A DNA stretch of 64,000 nt from Candidatus Aquidulcis sp. (GTDB lineage Bacteria; Chloroflexota; Anaerolineae; Anaerolineales; UBA4823). The notes beneath the pieces are model-generated. The model made no database searches. It saw only the letters and a list, made by a program, of their open reading frames with translations, and was not told the origin of the DNA. Location: positions 1-64,000 of the forward strand of contig DYIZ01000004.1 of the NCBI GenBank assembly GCA_020723385.1, given 5' to 3'. This document shows positions 33,789-42,624 of this stretch, one piece after another. The translations under genes and the position numbers were made by a program. Position 1 is the first letter of the stretch, and the number at the start of each line of letters is the position of its first letter.

Positions 33789-34304
33789 TCACCGTTTGAC
33801 GAGCAGGCTCGACAGCACATTGCCGAAATTGGAGGCTGGCAAGAGCGTGGCCGGTTGGGACTCTGCCATCGCGGGCTGTTTCTCAACCTGGGGGAGGGCA
33901 TCCACCTCGGAAACCAGCGTCACGTTGCTGTCAGTGGCCCCGATGAGAAAAACCTGCTGCCCCACTTTTACCAGGTGAATGGCCTGGCGGGGCGAGAGAC
34001 GCGTCGTTTCCAGGATGCTCATCTTGCGGGTCGAGCCGCCTAATTTGCCGCCTTGCCAGCGGCGCAGGAGGTACAAGCTGGCATAGATCAGCAGAAGCAC
34101 CAGCCCCAGCTTCCAGAAAACGCTCAACGCCATCCCGGCAGCCGACAGGGCATCGCCGCCTGACAAAGCCGGGGTCTCTGGCGCTTGGACATCCGTCCCG
34201 AACGGAATGGATGCCAGCCCCATAAGCGCCAATAGCCCGATGCCCCATACCCACCTGGGCAGCCTTTTCAGACGTTGAAGCCAATGCGAAAGGCCAGGCA
34301 TCAT
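33789..34304 (-). CDS. fliO: Flagellar export accessory protein FliO
   Basis: 171 residues. FliO helps assemble the FliP ring. N-terminal hydrophobic segment, a second helix (VFWKLGLVLLLIYASLYLLR), then a cytoplasmic domain with RKMSILETTRLSPRQAIHLV then KVGQQVFLIGATDSNVTLVS, typical of the FliO/FliZ family. Overlaps the fliN stop by ATGA. Confidence 0.92.
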   Translation of the reverse strand: MMPGLSHWLQRLKRLPRWVWGIGLLALMGLASIPFGTDVQAPETPALSGGDALSAAGMALSVFWKLGLVLLLIYASLYLLRRWQGGKLGGSTRKMSILETTRLSPRQAIHLVKVGQQVFLIGATDSNVTLVSEVDALPQVEKQPAMAESQPATLLPASNFGNVLSSLLVKR

Positions 34305-34747
34305 CCACCTCCAGAATCGTTGTTGGGGGTGATCAATTCGGTGATGCGCACGCCGAATTTGTCGTCTACTACCACCACCTCGCCGCGCGCAATCAAATGA
34401 TCGTTGACGTATACGTCCACTGCGTCACCCGCGATGCGATTTAGCTCCACCACGGAGCCTTTCTGTAAATCGAGAATTTGTTTCACAGTCAGGCGGGTGC
34501 GCCCCAGCTCGACAGCCAGTTGCAGGTTGACATCCGAGAGCATGTCAATGGCTTTTTGTTTGCTGGCAGGGAGCGATGAGGCGCGCACCTCGTCGTGGTG
34601 ACCATTCGGGGCTGGAGCCGCCGCGGGCATCGGCATCCCAAGCAGTTCAGGCGCGTCTGGCTGGCGTTCTCCGGGCGTGGTGCGGATATCGTTCATTTCT
34701 AATCCCTCCAATGTTGTAACGGATGGGTAGGTTGACAATTCGCTCAT
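34301..34747 (-). CDS. fliN: Flagellar switch protein FliN
   Basis: 148 residues. Forms the bottom of the C-ring with FliM; controls rotation direction and anchors export cargo. The C-terminal SpoA domain (about 68-140) has DVNLQLAVELGRTRLTVKQI and GEVVVVDDKFGVRITEL. The N-terminal 65 residues are Pro-rich and unconserved, without the CheC-like domain of Bacillus FliY. GGAA precedes the start; ATGA overlap with fliO. Confidence 0.94.
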   Translation of the reverse strand: MSELSTYPSVTTLEGLEMNDIRTTPGERQPDAPELLGMPMPAAAPAPNGHHDEVRASSLPASKQKAIDMLSDVNLQLAVELGRTRLTVKQILDLQKGSVVELNRIAGDAVDVYVNDHLIARGEVVVVDDKFGVRITELITPNNDSGGG

Positions 34748-34757
34748 AAGATTTTCC

Positions 34758-35798
34758 TCAACTCAGTATCTGATCAAGCCCCATGGGCTTGATCGCCGAT
34801 GTCACCTGCGCTGCCAGACGTTTCCCCTTTTTACCGATCCGGGCAAGGAAAACGGGTTTGTCGGCCACGTACATCATCAAATCCTGTTGTACTGATGTGT
34901 CTAAATTGATAATGTCGCCGGGCTGTAATTGGCCCAGGTCGCTGACGGTCAGGCTGCTGGCGCCCAGAAAGACTCGCACCATCAAGCTGGTCTCGGAAAG
35001 ATTATTCATCGCCGTTTGCCGGGATTCTTGATCCGTTTGGCGTTCTTTGCGGCCCGAGAACCAGTCGTGGGGGTTGAGGACATTCGCAATGGGTTTGAGC
35101 ATCGTAAACGGGATGTAGATATTCATCGTCCCGGCGACGTTTTGAAGCGATAATTCGAATGTAATCAGCATAACGCGCTCGTTGCCGATTACCATTTGCA
35201 CCCAATGCTGGTTGACTGTGCTGTCTTCCAAACCCGGTTCGACCGCCACGACTTTGCTCCACGAGGCTTTAATGTCGTTCAACATGTGCTCGACCATGCC
35301 GCGCAGCAGGGATTGATCTATTTCGGTCAGACCGCGCTGTTTTTTACCGGTGTCATTTCGTCCGCCTAGGCGCTGCTCCAGGACGACGTGACTGACATCC
35401 GGGCTGATGGTCAGCACGATTTGTCCCGGCAGAGGCGCGAGGGCAATCATGTGAAAAAGGCTGGCTTGCGGCAGGTCTTTCAAAAAATCGTGGAAGCGGC
35501 CTTGTTCGGTGTGAACCACACGCGGGCGCAGGTTGGTGCGCAGGAAGGATGGCAGCGAGCTGGTTAGCCGTTCGGCCAAGTCTTCGTGAACCAGCTCGAC
35601 AGCCCGCATCTGATCTTTCGAGAAGTGCTCCGGCGACCAGAAGTTATACGGCTTGACTTCGTGGCTGCCGCGAATTTCTTTGGGCGCCGAAGTAGGCTGT
35701 CCCATCAGCTCAGCCAGATTCACTCGGGCCTGATTTTCGGGATCCTCGATCTCGATTGCGCCAGCCAACAGTGCGTCAATTTCTGCCTGTGTCAACAT
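34758..35798 (-). CDS. fliM: Flagellar switch protein FliM
   Basis: 346 residues. Middle C-ring protein that receives CheY-P. The N-terminal CheY-binding peptide MLTQAEIDALLAG is present. The CheC-like middle domain (LSPDVSHVVLEQRLGGRN type) and the C-terminal SpoA domain (LGASSLTVSDLGQLQPGDII) are intact. Eleven nt after its stop lies fliN. A single CTTTAC-like hexamer (35818-35823) upstream is not a full repeat promoter. Confidence 0.95.
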   Translation of the reverse strand: MLTQAEIDALLAGAIEIEDPENQARVNLAELMGQPTSAPKEIRGSHEVKPYNFWSPEHFSKDQMRAVELVHEDLAERLTSSLPSFLRTNLRPRVVHTEQGRFHDFLKDLPQASLFHMIALAPLPGQIVLTISPDVSHVVLEQRLGGRNDTGKKQRGLTEIDQSLLRGMVEHMLNDIKASWSKVVAVEPGLEDSTVNQHWVQMVIGNERVMLITFELSLQNVAGTMNIYIPFTMLKPIANVLNPHDWFSGRKERQTDQESRQTAMNNLSETSLMVRVFLGASSLTVSDLGQLQPGDIINLDTSVQQDLMMYVADKPVFLARIGKKGKRLAAQVTSAIKPMGLDQILS

Positions 35799-35840
35799 AA
35801 CTGCACACCCTAATGCTGTAAAGAATTAACTTCTTTAATA

Positions 35841-36446
35841 CTACTGGACAACGAACTCGGTGAAGTAAACGAAGATGACCCGATATTCATGAAGCTGGGT
35901 ATTGACGGTATCCAGCAACTCTTTACGCAGGATTTCTTTCCCATCTGCGGTATAAACCGAATCAAACGTTTTGCTGGAGATCAAGGTGATGATGACATCA
36001 TTGATAATCGGCATCTTGTTGTTGATATCTTCTTCGAAGGTGGTGATGAAGAGGGCCTTCTCCTCTTCGGGCATGGTGTAGAAGCGCAGGTCGGTCGGAG
36101 CAAATTCCAGGTAGATGCCAACCCGCAGATACTTGCGCCCGGTCGGATCAACCAGGTTGACGATCTTCGAGCCGGTGTCTATCATCAAGCCCTGTCCTGG
36201 ACGAATCTCAAGTGGGGCAGAAGGGGGTTCTTCGGTCGGGGTGCCCGCTCCGGTATGTTCTGAGGCGGCCTCAGTTTCAGTTTGAGCCTGGGCGGAGGCC
36301 ACGTCGCCATAGAGGCGGGTGTAAATGGGGTCGTAAAGCTCCGGCGGAGCAATCAAGACGAAAGCCATGATCAAGTTCATCGCCAGCAAACTGCCAATGG
36401 CGATGTATCCAAACACCTTGGGGATTTTTTTAAACAGATTTTTCAT
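35841..36446 (-). CDS. fliL: Flagellar stator-associated protein FliL
   Basis: 201 residues. FliL surrounds and stabilises the stator. One N-terminal membrane helix (GYIAIGSLLAMNLIMAFVLI), a Ser/Thr/Glu/Pro linker (about 50-80), and the C-terminal exported FliL domain with LRFYTMPEEEKALFITTFEE and LHEYRVIFVYFTEFVVQ. Start overlaps the motB stop (ATGA). Confidence 0.9.
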   Translation of the reverse strand: MKNLFKKIPKVFGYIAIGSLLAMNLIMAFVLIAPPELYDPIYTRLYGDVASAQAQTETEAASEHTGAGTPTEEPPSAPLEIRPGQGLMIDTGSKIVNLVDPTGRKYLRVGIYLEFAPTDLRFYTMPEEEKALFITTFEEDINNKMPIINDVIITLISSKTFDSVYTADGKEILRKELLDTVNTQLHEYRVIFVYFTEFVVQ

Positions 36447-37210
36447 GGTTGAATTTGACCTCCAGTTGATGGGATGTCCAAATTGATGGCGTCTTCGACG
36501 ACAGAGTAAACGACGATGATATCCGCCCGGCTGTTGAGGGCGCGATGCTCGGGGGTATCGTTGGGGAAGATCGGGTTGTATTCACCCCGTCCGGCGACGG
36601 TCATCCGCTGTGGAGAAACGCCGGTTGCTTCGAGATATTGTGAAATCTTATAGGCCCGTGCGAAGGAAAGCTCCCAGTTGGTTGGGTAGCGTGGGTCGGT
36701 GGGGGTTGAGTCATCGGTATAACCGACGATGCGAAGCTCATTGTCCAGATGCATGACCATCTTGGCGATGGTGTCCAAAACCGGATAGCCGTCGGGGTTC
36801 AACTCGGCTGTGCCCGGTGTAAACACGAGCTTTTCGCTCAAGGAAATCAGGATGCCCTCGATGTTGTTTTGGATGCTGACTGAACCGCCCAGGTTGGAGG
36901 CCGACAGCATATCGGTCAACTGGCTGGCGACTTCGACTGAGTTCACTGGCACGCTCGGAATACCGGGGATGATGATGGGAGCCGCTTCTTCATCCTGGCC
37001 TATGCCGCCAGCCTGATCAATCCCTGGGTCAACAATGCGTTCGGGGCCGCCGGAGAAAGCCGCCCGCAAGCTGGTGGCAAGCTGGCGGTATCGCTCGATG
37101 TCCGTTTGCCCCATGGCATAGAGTACGACGAACAAAACCATCAGCAAGGTAATGAAATCTGCGTAACTGACCAGCCAACGTTCTGAACCGCCGCCGCCGT
37201 GACCGCTCAT
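36443..37210 (-). CDS. motB: Flagellar motor stator protein MotB
   Basis: 255 residues. Anchors the stator to the cell wall and provides the ion-channel Asp. The N-terminal helix RWLVSYADFITLLMVLFVVL contains the critical Asp (D18 in SYADF). The C-terminal OmpA/Pal-like peptidoglycan domain has LSFARAYKISQYLEATGVSP then RMTVAGRGEYNPI and ALNSRADIIV. Overlaps motA by ATGA. A proton or sodium preference cannot be told from sequence alone. Confidence 0.96.
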   Translation of the reverse strand: MSGHGGGGSERWLVSYADFITLLMVLFVVLYAMGQTDIERYRQLATSLRAAFSGGPERIVDPGIDQAGGIGQDEEAAPIIIPGIPSVPVNSVEVASQLTDMLSASNLGGSVSIQNNIEGILISLSEKLVFTPGTAELNPDGYPVLDTIAKMVMHLDNELRIVGYTDDSTPTDPRYPTNWELSFARAYKISQYLEATGVSPQRMTVAGRGEYNPIFPNDTPEHRALNSRADIIVVYSVVEDAINLDIPSTGGQIQP

Positions 37211-38016
37211 GCCTGGGCCTTCGCTTTCTGCGCGCCGCCGGCAGCCGCCGCCTCGACCGGGCGCTCTTTGGGCGAGAGGAAGGCGCTCAATTTTTCTCGA
37301 ACGATACGGGGGTTCTCGCCAGCCTGCAATGATAGGATGCCTTCCATCAACATGTGTCGGTATGCCACTTCTTCATCGCTCTTACTGCGCAGCTTGCCAG
37401 CCAGAGGAAGCCAGATCAGATTGGCGGAGAGAATGCCCCACAGGGTCGCGAGGAAAGCCACGGCAATCTTTTGACCTAACTCACCGGGCTTATCCAACTC
37501 CTGGAGCACAGTAACCAGCCCCATCACGGTACCGATGATGCCCATAGTCGGCCCATAGCCGCCAGCGGCGGTGAAAAAGCCAATGCCCCCTTGCTCGTGG
37601 CGTTCCTGCATGTGGTGGATGTCTATCTCCAGGATCGAGCGCACCTGAGCCGGGTCAACGCCATCAACGACGAGCATGACGCCTTTCTTCAGGAAAGGAT
37701 CGGCAATGGCTTTGCTCTCTCCTTCCAGCGCCAGCAATCCCTCCCGGCGTGCTTTATCGGCCATTTTAGCCAGAAGCTCGATGGCCTGTCGCGGATCGAT
37801 TTTGTGCCCCATGACCGTGATCAGGAACCACTTCGGGATAGCCATCACGTTTTTCATGGGCATCGAGATAACCGTGGCGACGATGGCGCCTCCCATGGTC
37901 AGCAGGATGGCCTGCGGTGCGGCGAACAACTCAACTGGCGAACCGCCGTCAATGATCATGACGACGGCCACCAGGGCCAATCCTATTATCAGTCCAAGGA
38001 TAGTGGTTAGATCCAT
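37207..38016 (-). CDS. motA: Flagellar motor stator protein MotA
   Basis: 269 residues. Four membrane helices with the cytoplasmic loop that contacts FliG. Hallmarks: RREGLLALEGE in the loop and AAGGYGPTMGIIGTVMGLVT with LQELDKPGELGQKIAVAFLA near the third helix. Encoded between flbD and motB. Confidence 0.97.
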   Translation of the reverse strand: MDLTTILGLIIGLALVAVVMIIDGGSPVELFAAPQAILLTMGGAIVATVISMPMKNVMAIPKWFLITVMGHKIDPRQAIELLAKMADKARREGLLALEGESKAIADPFLKKGVMLVVDGVDPAQVRSILEIDIHHMQERHEQGGIGFFTAAGGYGPTMGIIGTVMGLVTVLQELDKPGELGQKIAVAFLATLWGILSANLIWLPLAGKLRSKSDEEVAYRHMLMEGILSLQAGENPRIVREKLSAFLSPKERPVEAAAAGGAQKAKAQA

Positions 38017-38018
38017 GT

Positions 38019-38231
38019 TTACTCTCCGTTATGAAGGCCTAATTGCGAATAATGATGAACTCGTTGTTGATAAGCGATGATCTTTTCGATAACGACCTCC
38101 GGAGGTTCTTTGACGACTACTTTGACGTTGTTCATCAAGGTAATGACTGTATCGGGAGTCCCCTCTATTGACTGGATGATCTCGGCGTTCAAGTAGAATT
38201 GGGTACCATTGAAGCGGGTCAGAGGTATCAT
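38019..38231 (-). CDS. flbD: FlbD family flagellar protein
   Basis: 70 residues. Small FlbD/YlzI-type protein found in front of motA in Firmicutes and relatives; role unclear. Seen: MIPLTRFNGTQFYLNAEIIQ, SIEGTPDTVITLMNNVKVVV and EPPEVVIEKIIAYQQ, a close match to the family. The ATG at 38231 is preferred to a GTG two codons upstream. First gene after the direct-repeat promoter at 38319-38385; spacing to motA is 2 nt. Confidence 0.93.
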   Translation of the reverse strand: MIPLTRFNGTQFYLNAEIIQSIEGTPDTVITLMNNVKVVVKEPPEVVIEKIIAYQQRVHHYSQLGLHNGE

Positions 38232-38318
38232 AAGCACTATCCCATATCGAGCAGAGGATTATGGCTGCTGTAAGCATCTCGACTATCCTCGATAGATAGT
38301 TCAATTGCGTCCGGATTG

Positions 38319-38385
38319 AATTTAACATAATGCCGGACGAAAAGGTATAAATTGGCTGTGAAGGGGGAGTAAAGACGGCCTAAAA
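38319..38385 (-). promoter_or_regulatory. Phased direct-repeat promoter upstream of flbD-motA
   Basis: On the minus strand four hexamers at 11-bp steps: TTTTAG (38380-38385), CTTTAC (38369-38374), CTTCAC (38358-38363), ATTTAT (38347-38352). Then 22 nt and a TAAATT -10-like box (38319-38324). Predicted start near 38312, about 81 nt before the flbD start. It would drive flbD, motA, motB, fliL, fliM, fliN, fliO, fliP and fliQ. Confidence 0.85.
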
Positions 38386-38387
38386 AG

Positions 38388-39992
38388 CTATTGGATGGGT
38401 AATACCACTTCGAATTCAGTGCCGGCGCCAATCCGGCTGTTGACAAGAATATGACCCCCGTGTTGTTTGACGATGCGGTGGCAGACTGAAAGCCCCAGGC
38501 CGGTGCCGTGCCCTGGGTTTTTGGTGGTGTAGAAAGGCTCAAAAATACGTTGAATACGCTCAGGAGGGATTCCCATGCCGGTGTCGGCCAAGATGATATG
38601 AATGGCGCTTCCCTGCTGGCGGGTGCTCACCCGAAGCTCGCCGGGCGCATTGTTGAGCGCGTCAATGGCGTTCATCATAAGATTCAGCCAGACCCCTTGC
38701 AGGTGATCTTTACTGGCCTCGATGAGCGGCAGATCGCCAGCCAGATCGAGTGTTAACTGGATCGGGCGGCTGACCAATTCGTGATGCACCAGAGCCAGGG
38801 CATTCTGGATCGTTTCGTTGATATCGGTAGGCAGGAATTCGTAATGTTCTTTTCGGGCCAGATCGAGCAAGTTACGCACAACCTGCGCGGCGCGGGTACC
38901 CGCGCGCGTGATCAAATCAACCAGCTCTTGCCGATCATCGTCGGGGTTAAGCTCTCGTTGGAGCAGTTGGGCGTTGGCAAGGATCGCAGTCAATGGGTTG
39001 TTGATCTCATGGGCCACGCCCGCCGCCAACTGTCCAACGGCCGCCAGCTTTTCAGATTGCGCCAGCGTCGCTTCCATGCGGTGTTTTTCGGTCACATCTT
39101 GCTCGAAGAGAATGGCTTGCACCACTTGCCCATCTTCATCCCGGATGGGATAGGTGTTGATTTCCCATTCCTGAGATTCACCATCCGGTTTCCAGATGCG
39201 GTTTATCCGATTCGTATTCTGCCCGCCATACAGCGATTCGAGCACTCGGCAGTCCTGGCAGGCATCCTGGCGCTGGTAGAGCGCTTCGTAACAATGTTTC
39301 CCCCACAGCATGTTGGGACGGCTGTCCGCAATCTTGGCGCGGTTCATGTTGATAGCGACAAGAGCGAACTTTTGGTCAATGATATAGAATGATACCGGAA
39401 CGCTGTCGAACAAGGCGCGCAAGATATTGCGTGAGCGCAGCAACTGCCAGCGCATGGCTTCCAGATCAGCATTCGATATTTTGAGTTGTTGAATCAGGCG
39501 TGCATTATATGTTACACCGGCCAGGAAGGTCGCCATGAGGCCCAGCAGCTCCTCATCGTGGGCGTTGTAATCACCGCCGCGCTTGTTCAACACAGCCACC
39601 AACCCTAATGATCGCCCGTCAATGTTGAGAGGCGCGCAAAGGATTGATTGGATATCCATCCCCGGCAAGACAGTGCGCAGGATTTTCGTGTTGACGTTCC
39701 CATTGTTCGTTATTAGCGGCTTACTGTTCTGGAGGCATTGCCACAGAACGTGTTCATCTTCGCCAATCTCAATGGGATAAACCCAACGCAGCTCGGTCTC
39801 CGTTGATGACTTGACGACCAGCTCTGGTTGGGATTCGCCCATGAACAAGAGAAGCCCGGCTTCGCTGACTAGAATCTCTGTTATACCTGCGGCTACGCGC
39901 TCGTAGATTTCACTCGGCGGCAAGTTAGGTTGAGCGATCTCGGCAATCAATTGAGTCATTGCCACATTCTGATTGCGATGACGCGCTTCCAT
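38388..39992 (-). CDS. Soluble histidine kinase with GAF and PAS domains
   Basis: 534 residues from the ATG at 39992 (a TTG at 40025 is also in frame). No membrane helices. A GAF domain (about 25-165, with VLWQCLQNSKPLITNNGNVN and SILCAPLNIDGRSLGLVAVL), a PAS domain (about 190-305, ending with the ILFEQDVTEKHRMEATLAQS linker), a HisKA with phospho-acceptor H328 (GVAHEINNPLTAIL), and a HATPase_c with NLMMNAIDALNN, DTGMGIP and GTGLGLSVC. A CQDC pair inside the PAS domain (about 245-250) could bind a metal or cluster. Probable second kinase for the adjacent OmpR-type regulator. Confidence 0.9.
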   Translation of the reverse strand: MEARHRNQNVAMTQLIAEIAQPNLPPSEIYERVAAGITEILVSEAGLLLFMGESQPELVVKSSTETELRWVYPIEIGEDEHVLWQCLQNSKPLITNNGNVNTKILRTVLPGMDIQSILCAPLNIDGRSLGLVAVLNKRGGDYNAHDEELLGLMATFLAGVTYNARLIQQLKISNADLEAMRWQLLRSRNILRALFDSVPVSFYIIDQKFALVAINMNRAKIADSRPNMLWGKHCYEALYQRQDACQDCRVLESLYGGQNTNRINRIWKPDGESQEWEINTYPIRDEDGQVVQAILFEQDVTEKHRMEATLAQSEKLAAVGQLAAGVAHEINNPLTAILANAQLLQRELNPDDDRQELVDLITRAGTRAAQVVRNLLDLARKEHYEFLPTDINETIQNALALVHHELVSRPIQLTLDLAGDLPLIEASKDHLQGVWLNLMMNAIDALNNAPGELRVSTRQQGSAIHIILADTGMGIPPERIQRIFEPFYTTKNPGHGTGLGLSVCHRIVKQHGGHILVNSRIGAGTEFEVVLPIQ

Positions 39993-40059
39993 TGAGGCAG
40001 GTTCTCGGGGCGTTGGAGTTGGCAAATTTTTATCCGTTCAGAAATTATGCTTCAATTTT

Positions 40060-40109
40060 TTGGCGGGAACCCCCCAGATTGGGGGCTGTGCGCGTCACAC
40101 GCCCGCCAA
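40060..40109 (-). other. Possible three-way-junction RNA or DNA element
   Basis: The 155-bp gap between the regulator and kinase genes (39993-40147) contains closing arms 40060-40067 and 40102-40109 (TTGGCGGG with CCCGCCAA). These enclose a CCCCC/GGGGG hairpin (40071-40075 with 40081-40085) and a short TGTG/CACA hairpin (40087-40090 with 40096-40099). It could be a processing site, a terminator or a dispersed repeat. No T-tract. Confidence 0.5.
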
Positions 40110-40147
40110 TTGGGAGATTCGTCCCGTCGAAAACGGGAGAGTTGAAA

Positions 40148-40966
40148 TTATTCTGGATTGATCGAATATCCGTAGCCTGGGATCGTTCGAATGAACAGAG
40201 GGGTACGGGGATCATCTTCGATCCGCTCGCGCAGGTTTTTAATATGGACCCTCACCAGATCAGGGCTGCCTGCGTCGGTGGGATAATCCCACACCTCGTC
40301 CAATAACCGGGCGGGTGTAAAAATCTGCCCGGGATGGCTCATCAAATGGTAGAGCAAGTCGTATTGCACGGGCGTCAGGCGGAGTTTGCCCCGATGCGGC
40401 GTGTGTAATTCGAAAGTGCGCGTGTCCAATACGTACTCGCCGATGACCAGGCATTGGTTGGCTTCGACCGCTTTCGTCTCACCGCCGGCCTGGTTCAGGA
40501 TGGCGCGTACGCGTGGGCTGATGCTGGCGTCGCCGCTGTCAATGGCAGCGCTGGCGGCAGCCTCTTGAGATTGTTGAAGCTCAGCTTGCCGCCGGGTGCG
40601 CCGTAAAATGGCGCGTACCCGCAGGATTAGCTCGTCAATATTGAAGGGTTTGGAAAGGTAGTCGTCCGCGCCGGCGTTGAACCCGGCGATCTTGTCTTCA
40701 TCCTTGATCTTGGCAGTGAGGAACAGGATGGGGATGTTGGAGGTGAGCGGGTTTGCGCGCATCTCCCGGCAAACCGTATAACCATCCATTCCGGGCATGA
40801 TGATATCCAGAATCACCAGGTCCGGGTTGTTTTGCCGGGCGATTTTGAGGCCTTCGACGCCGCCGTTCGAAATCGTTATTTTGAAGCCTTTCCCACGCAG
40901 GCTGCGCTCGATGGTGCGAGCCACGATTTCATCATCTTCAATGATCAGTATATCGGCTTCTGACAT
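40148..40966 (-). CDS. OmpR/PhoB-family response regulator
   Basis: 272 residues. Receiver domain with EDDE, phospho-acceptor D54 (VILDIIMPGMDGY), Thr at the LFLTA strand and K106 (SKPF). A long linker (about 120-165), then a C-terminal winged helix with LRLTPVQYDLLYHLMSHPGQ, FTPARLLDEVWDYP and VRVHIKNLRERIEDDP. This family binds direct repeats of about 11-bp spacing. Encoded in a three-gene unit between two histidine kinases, 3 nt after the upstream kinase. It is the best candidate to bind the direct-repeat promoters found in this island; that is an inference. Confidence 0.93.
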   Translation of the reverse strand: MSEADILIIEDDEIVARTIERSLRGKGFKITISNGGVEGLKIARQNNPDLVILDIIMPGMDGYTVCREMRANPLTSNIPILFLTAKIKDEDKIAGFNAGADDYLSKPFNIDELILRVRAILRRTRRQAELQQSQEAAASAAIDSGDASISPRVRAILNQAGGETKAVEANQCLVIGEYVLDTRTFELHTPHRGKLRLTPVQYDLLYHLMSHPGQIFTPARLLDEVWDYPTDAGSPDLVRVHIKNLRERIEDDPRTPLFIRTIPGYGYSINPE

Positions 40967-40969
40967 AGC

Positions 40970-42457
40970 TCAACTCTCCAGAGGAAATACGATGCGGAAA
41001 ATTGTACCACTCTCGGGGGTACACTCAGCGCTGATTTCACCGGCGTGCTGGCGGACAATCTCCCGGCAGATGCTCAACTCGATGCCGGTTCCCCGCCCGG
41101 TGGCGCTCCCATAGAAATCAGGCTCGAAGAGTGTGTCGAGATGATCTGGCGAGATGGGTATCCCATTATCCCAGATTTCCACGCACAGTGTGGAAGCAGA
41201 TGCCATCTTCGAGCGTATGCTGATTTTGTGCGGTTGATTGTCGGTCATCGCACCTTGCGCCAAAAGCAACAAATTTACCCATAGGTCTTCCAATTGGCGG
41301 GCGTTTCCGCGAACCTCGTGCAAGTTTTCGACCAGCTCCAAGTTTAGGCTGATACCCGACGATACGATGCGCGCACCAACGAGGGCTAACGCATGGTGGA
41401 TCGTTTGGTTGATCGAGATGGGTTGGAGTAGTGTGGTGGACGGCCGCGAGAAATCCAACAGCCGCTCTACAACAGCCTGCGCGCGCCAGCCGGCCTGTGA
41501 AATGGCTTCGGCAGATTCCCGGCTTTCGTGATTGTCGGGCAGCGCTTGTAACAAAAGCTGGGCATCGGCTATGATCGTCGTCAGGGGATTATTGATTTGA
41601 TGGGCGACGCCTGAAGCCAGTTCTCCGAGGGTTGCCAGCCGCGCCGATTGGGTCAGCCGCGATTGCGCTGCCAGAATCTGCGCTTCCATGCGTTTTTGCT
41701 CGGTGATGTCAATGATGATGCCCTGGATAGCGTCGGCATGGCCGGTATCGTCTACTACAAAGACGCACGCGTCGCGCACCCATTTCACATCGCCATCACG
41801 CGTGATCACGCGATACTCGACCTGGAAAGGTGCTTTGTTTTCCAAAAAGCACCGGTAATCAATCGCCACACGGGCATGATCATCCGGGTGAACGAGCCTA
41901 GCCCATAGGACTGGTATTGAAATCCATTCCTCTGGGGCATAGCCGAATATTTCTCTAGCCTGGGGGCTGATATACACCGGGCCGGTCAGCTCATCTGGTC
42001 TGGCTATATACGTAACAGCGGGGATTTGTTCGACCAGGGTGCGGTAACGAGCCTCGACCCGCCGTGCAGAAAGCTGGGTTTGATAAGCCCGGATAACTTT
42101 TTCGATGAATGTGGGCAGCGTCAGCAGGTGATCGCTATTTTTGATCAGGTAATCCATCGCGCCCAGTTGAATCGCCTGGACAGCAATCCTTTCATCTCCC
42201 TGTCCGGTGAGCATCACCACCGGTACTTTATAACCTCGCCGCCCGATTTCGGCCAGAGCTTCCAAACCTGTGCCATCCGGCAAACGGTAATCCAGCAAAA
42301 TGATGTCATAATGATGCGCAGCCAGATGGTCCCAAATACTATGAATATCTACTGCCCAGTCCACCGAAAACGTGCTGGTGATTCCTAGTAAATCCGTCAC
42401 CATCTCGACGTGGTTGCTGTCGTCATCAACGATCAATACTTGAACACTATTGGGCAT
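40970..42457 (-). CDS. Hybrid histidine kinase: receiver, PAS, HisKA, HATPase
   Basis: 495 residues, no membrane helices. N-terminal receiver domain (1-125) with DDDS and D56 (IILLDYRLPDGTG), a PAS domain (about 135-252, ending with an IIIDITEQKRMEAQ linker), HisKA with H286 (GVAHQINNPLTTII), and HATPase_c (WDNGIPISPDHL, GRGTGIELSIC). The first N-box is weak (LWVNLLLLAQGAM). An N-terminal receiver suggests it takes input from another kinase, such as CheA. First gene after the two-hexamer promoter at 42504-42548. Confidence 0.9.
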   Translation of the reverse strand: MPNSVQVLIVDDDSNHVEMVTDLLGITSTFSVDWAVDIHSIWDHLAAHHYDIILLDYRLPDGTGLEALAEIGRRGYKVPVVMLTGQGDERIAVQAIQLGAMDYLIKNSDHLLTLPTFIEKVIRAYQTQLSARRVEARYRTLVEQIPAVTYIARPDELTGPVYISPQAREIFGYAPEEWISIPVLWARLVHPDDHARVAIDYRCFLENKAPFQVEYRVITRDGDVKWVRDACVFVVDDTGHADAIQGIIIDITEQKRMEAQILAAQSRLTQSARLATLGELASGVAHQINNPLTTIIADAQLLLQALPDNHESRESAEAISQAGWRAQAVVERLLDFSRPSTTLLQPISINQTIHHALALVGARIVSSGISLNLELVENLHEVRGNARQLEDLWVNLLLLAQGAMTDNQPHKISIRSKMASASTLCVEIWDNGIPISPDHLDTLFEPDFYGSATGRGTGIELSICREIVRQHAGEISAECTPESGTIFRIVFPLES

Positions 42458-42503
42458 AAGTGGAATTACCTCTCAAAAAGCCATTGGTCTAAACGATGCC
42501 AAA

Positions 42504-42548
42504 ATCATAATGCCAGAGGCGTTAAAAAGCCATAAAATCTGCGTAAAG
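42504..42548 (-). promoter_or_regulatory. Short direct-repeat promoter of the kinase-regulator operon
   Basis: On the minus strand CTTTAC (42543-42548) and, 11 bp on, TTTTAT (42532-42537), followed by exactly 22 nt and TATGAT (42504-42509), a 5/6 match to the -10 consensus. Start expected near 42497, about 40 nt before the kinase start. Only two good hexamers, but the spacing is the same as at the four-hexamer sites. Suggests autoregulation. Confidence 0.65.
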
Positions 42549-42564
42549 AAACCGACGCAGATTT
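42535..42564 (-). terminator. Hairpin after the PilZ gene
   Basis: A 10-bp perfect stem (42535-42544 with 42555-42564) and 10-nt loop, followed on the minus strand by the T-rich stretch TTTATGGCTTTTTAA. It could end the chemotaxis/PilZ transcript. It overlaps the direct-repeat promoter, which is unusual. Confidence 0.55.
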
Positions 42565-42624
42565 GTGGCCTGGATGATGAATTCGATGGACGCGGCGATC
42601 TTTACGGAAAAGTGTTCGGAACGC

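Noticed and set aside
35818-35823. A CTTTAC-like hexamer in front of fliM as an eighth regulated promoter
   Set aside because: No second hexamer at 11 bp and no -10 box 22 nt on, which would fall inside the fliM coding sequence.
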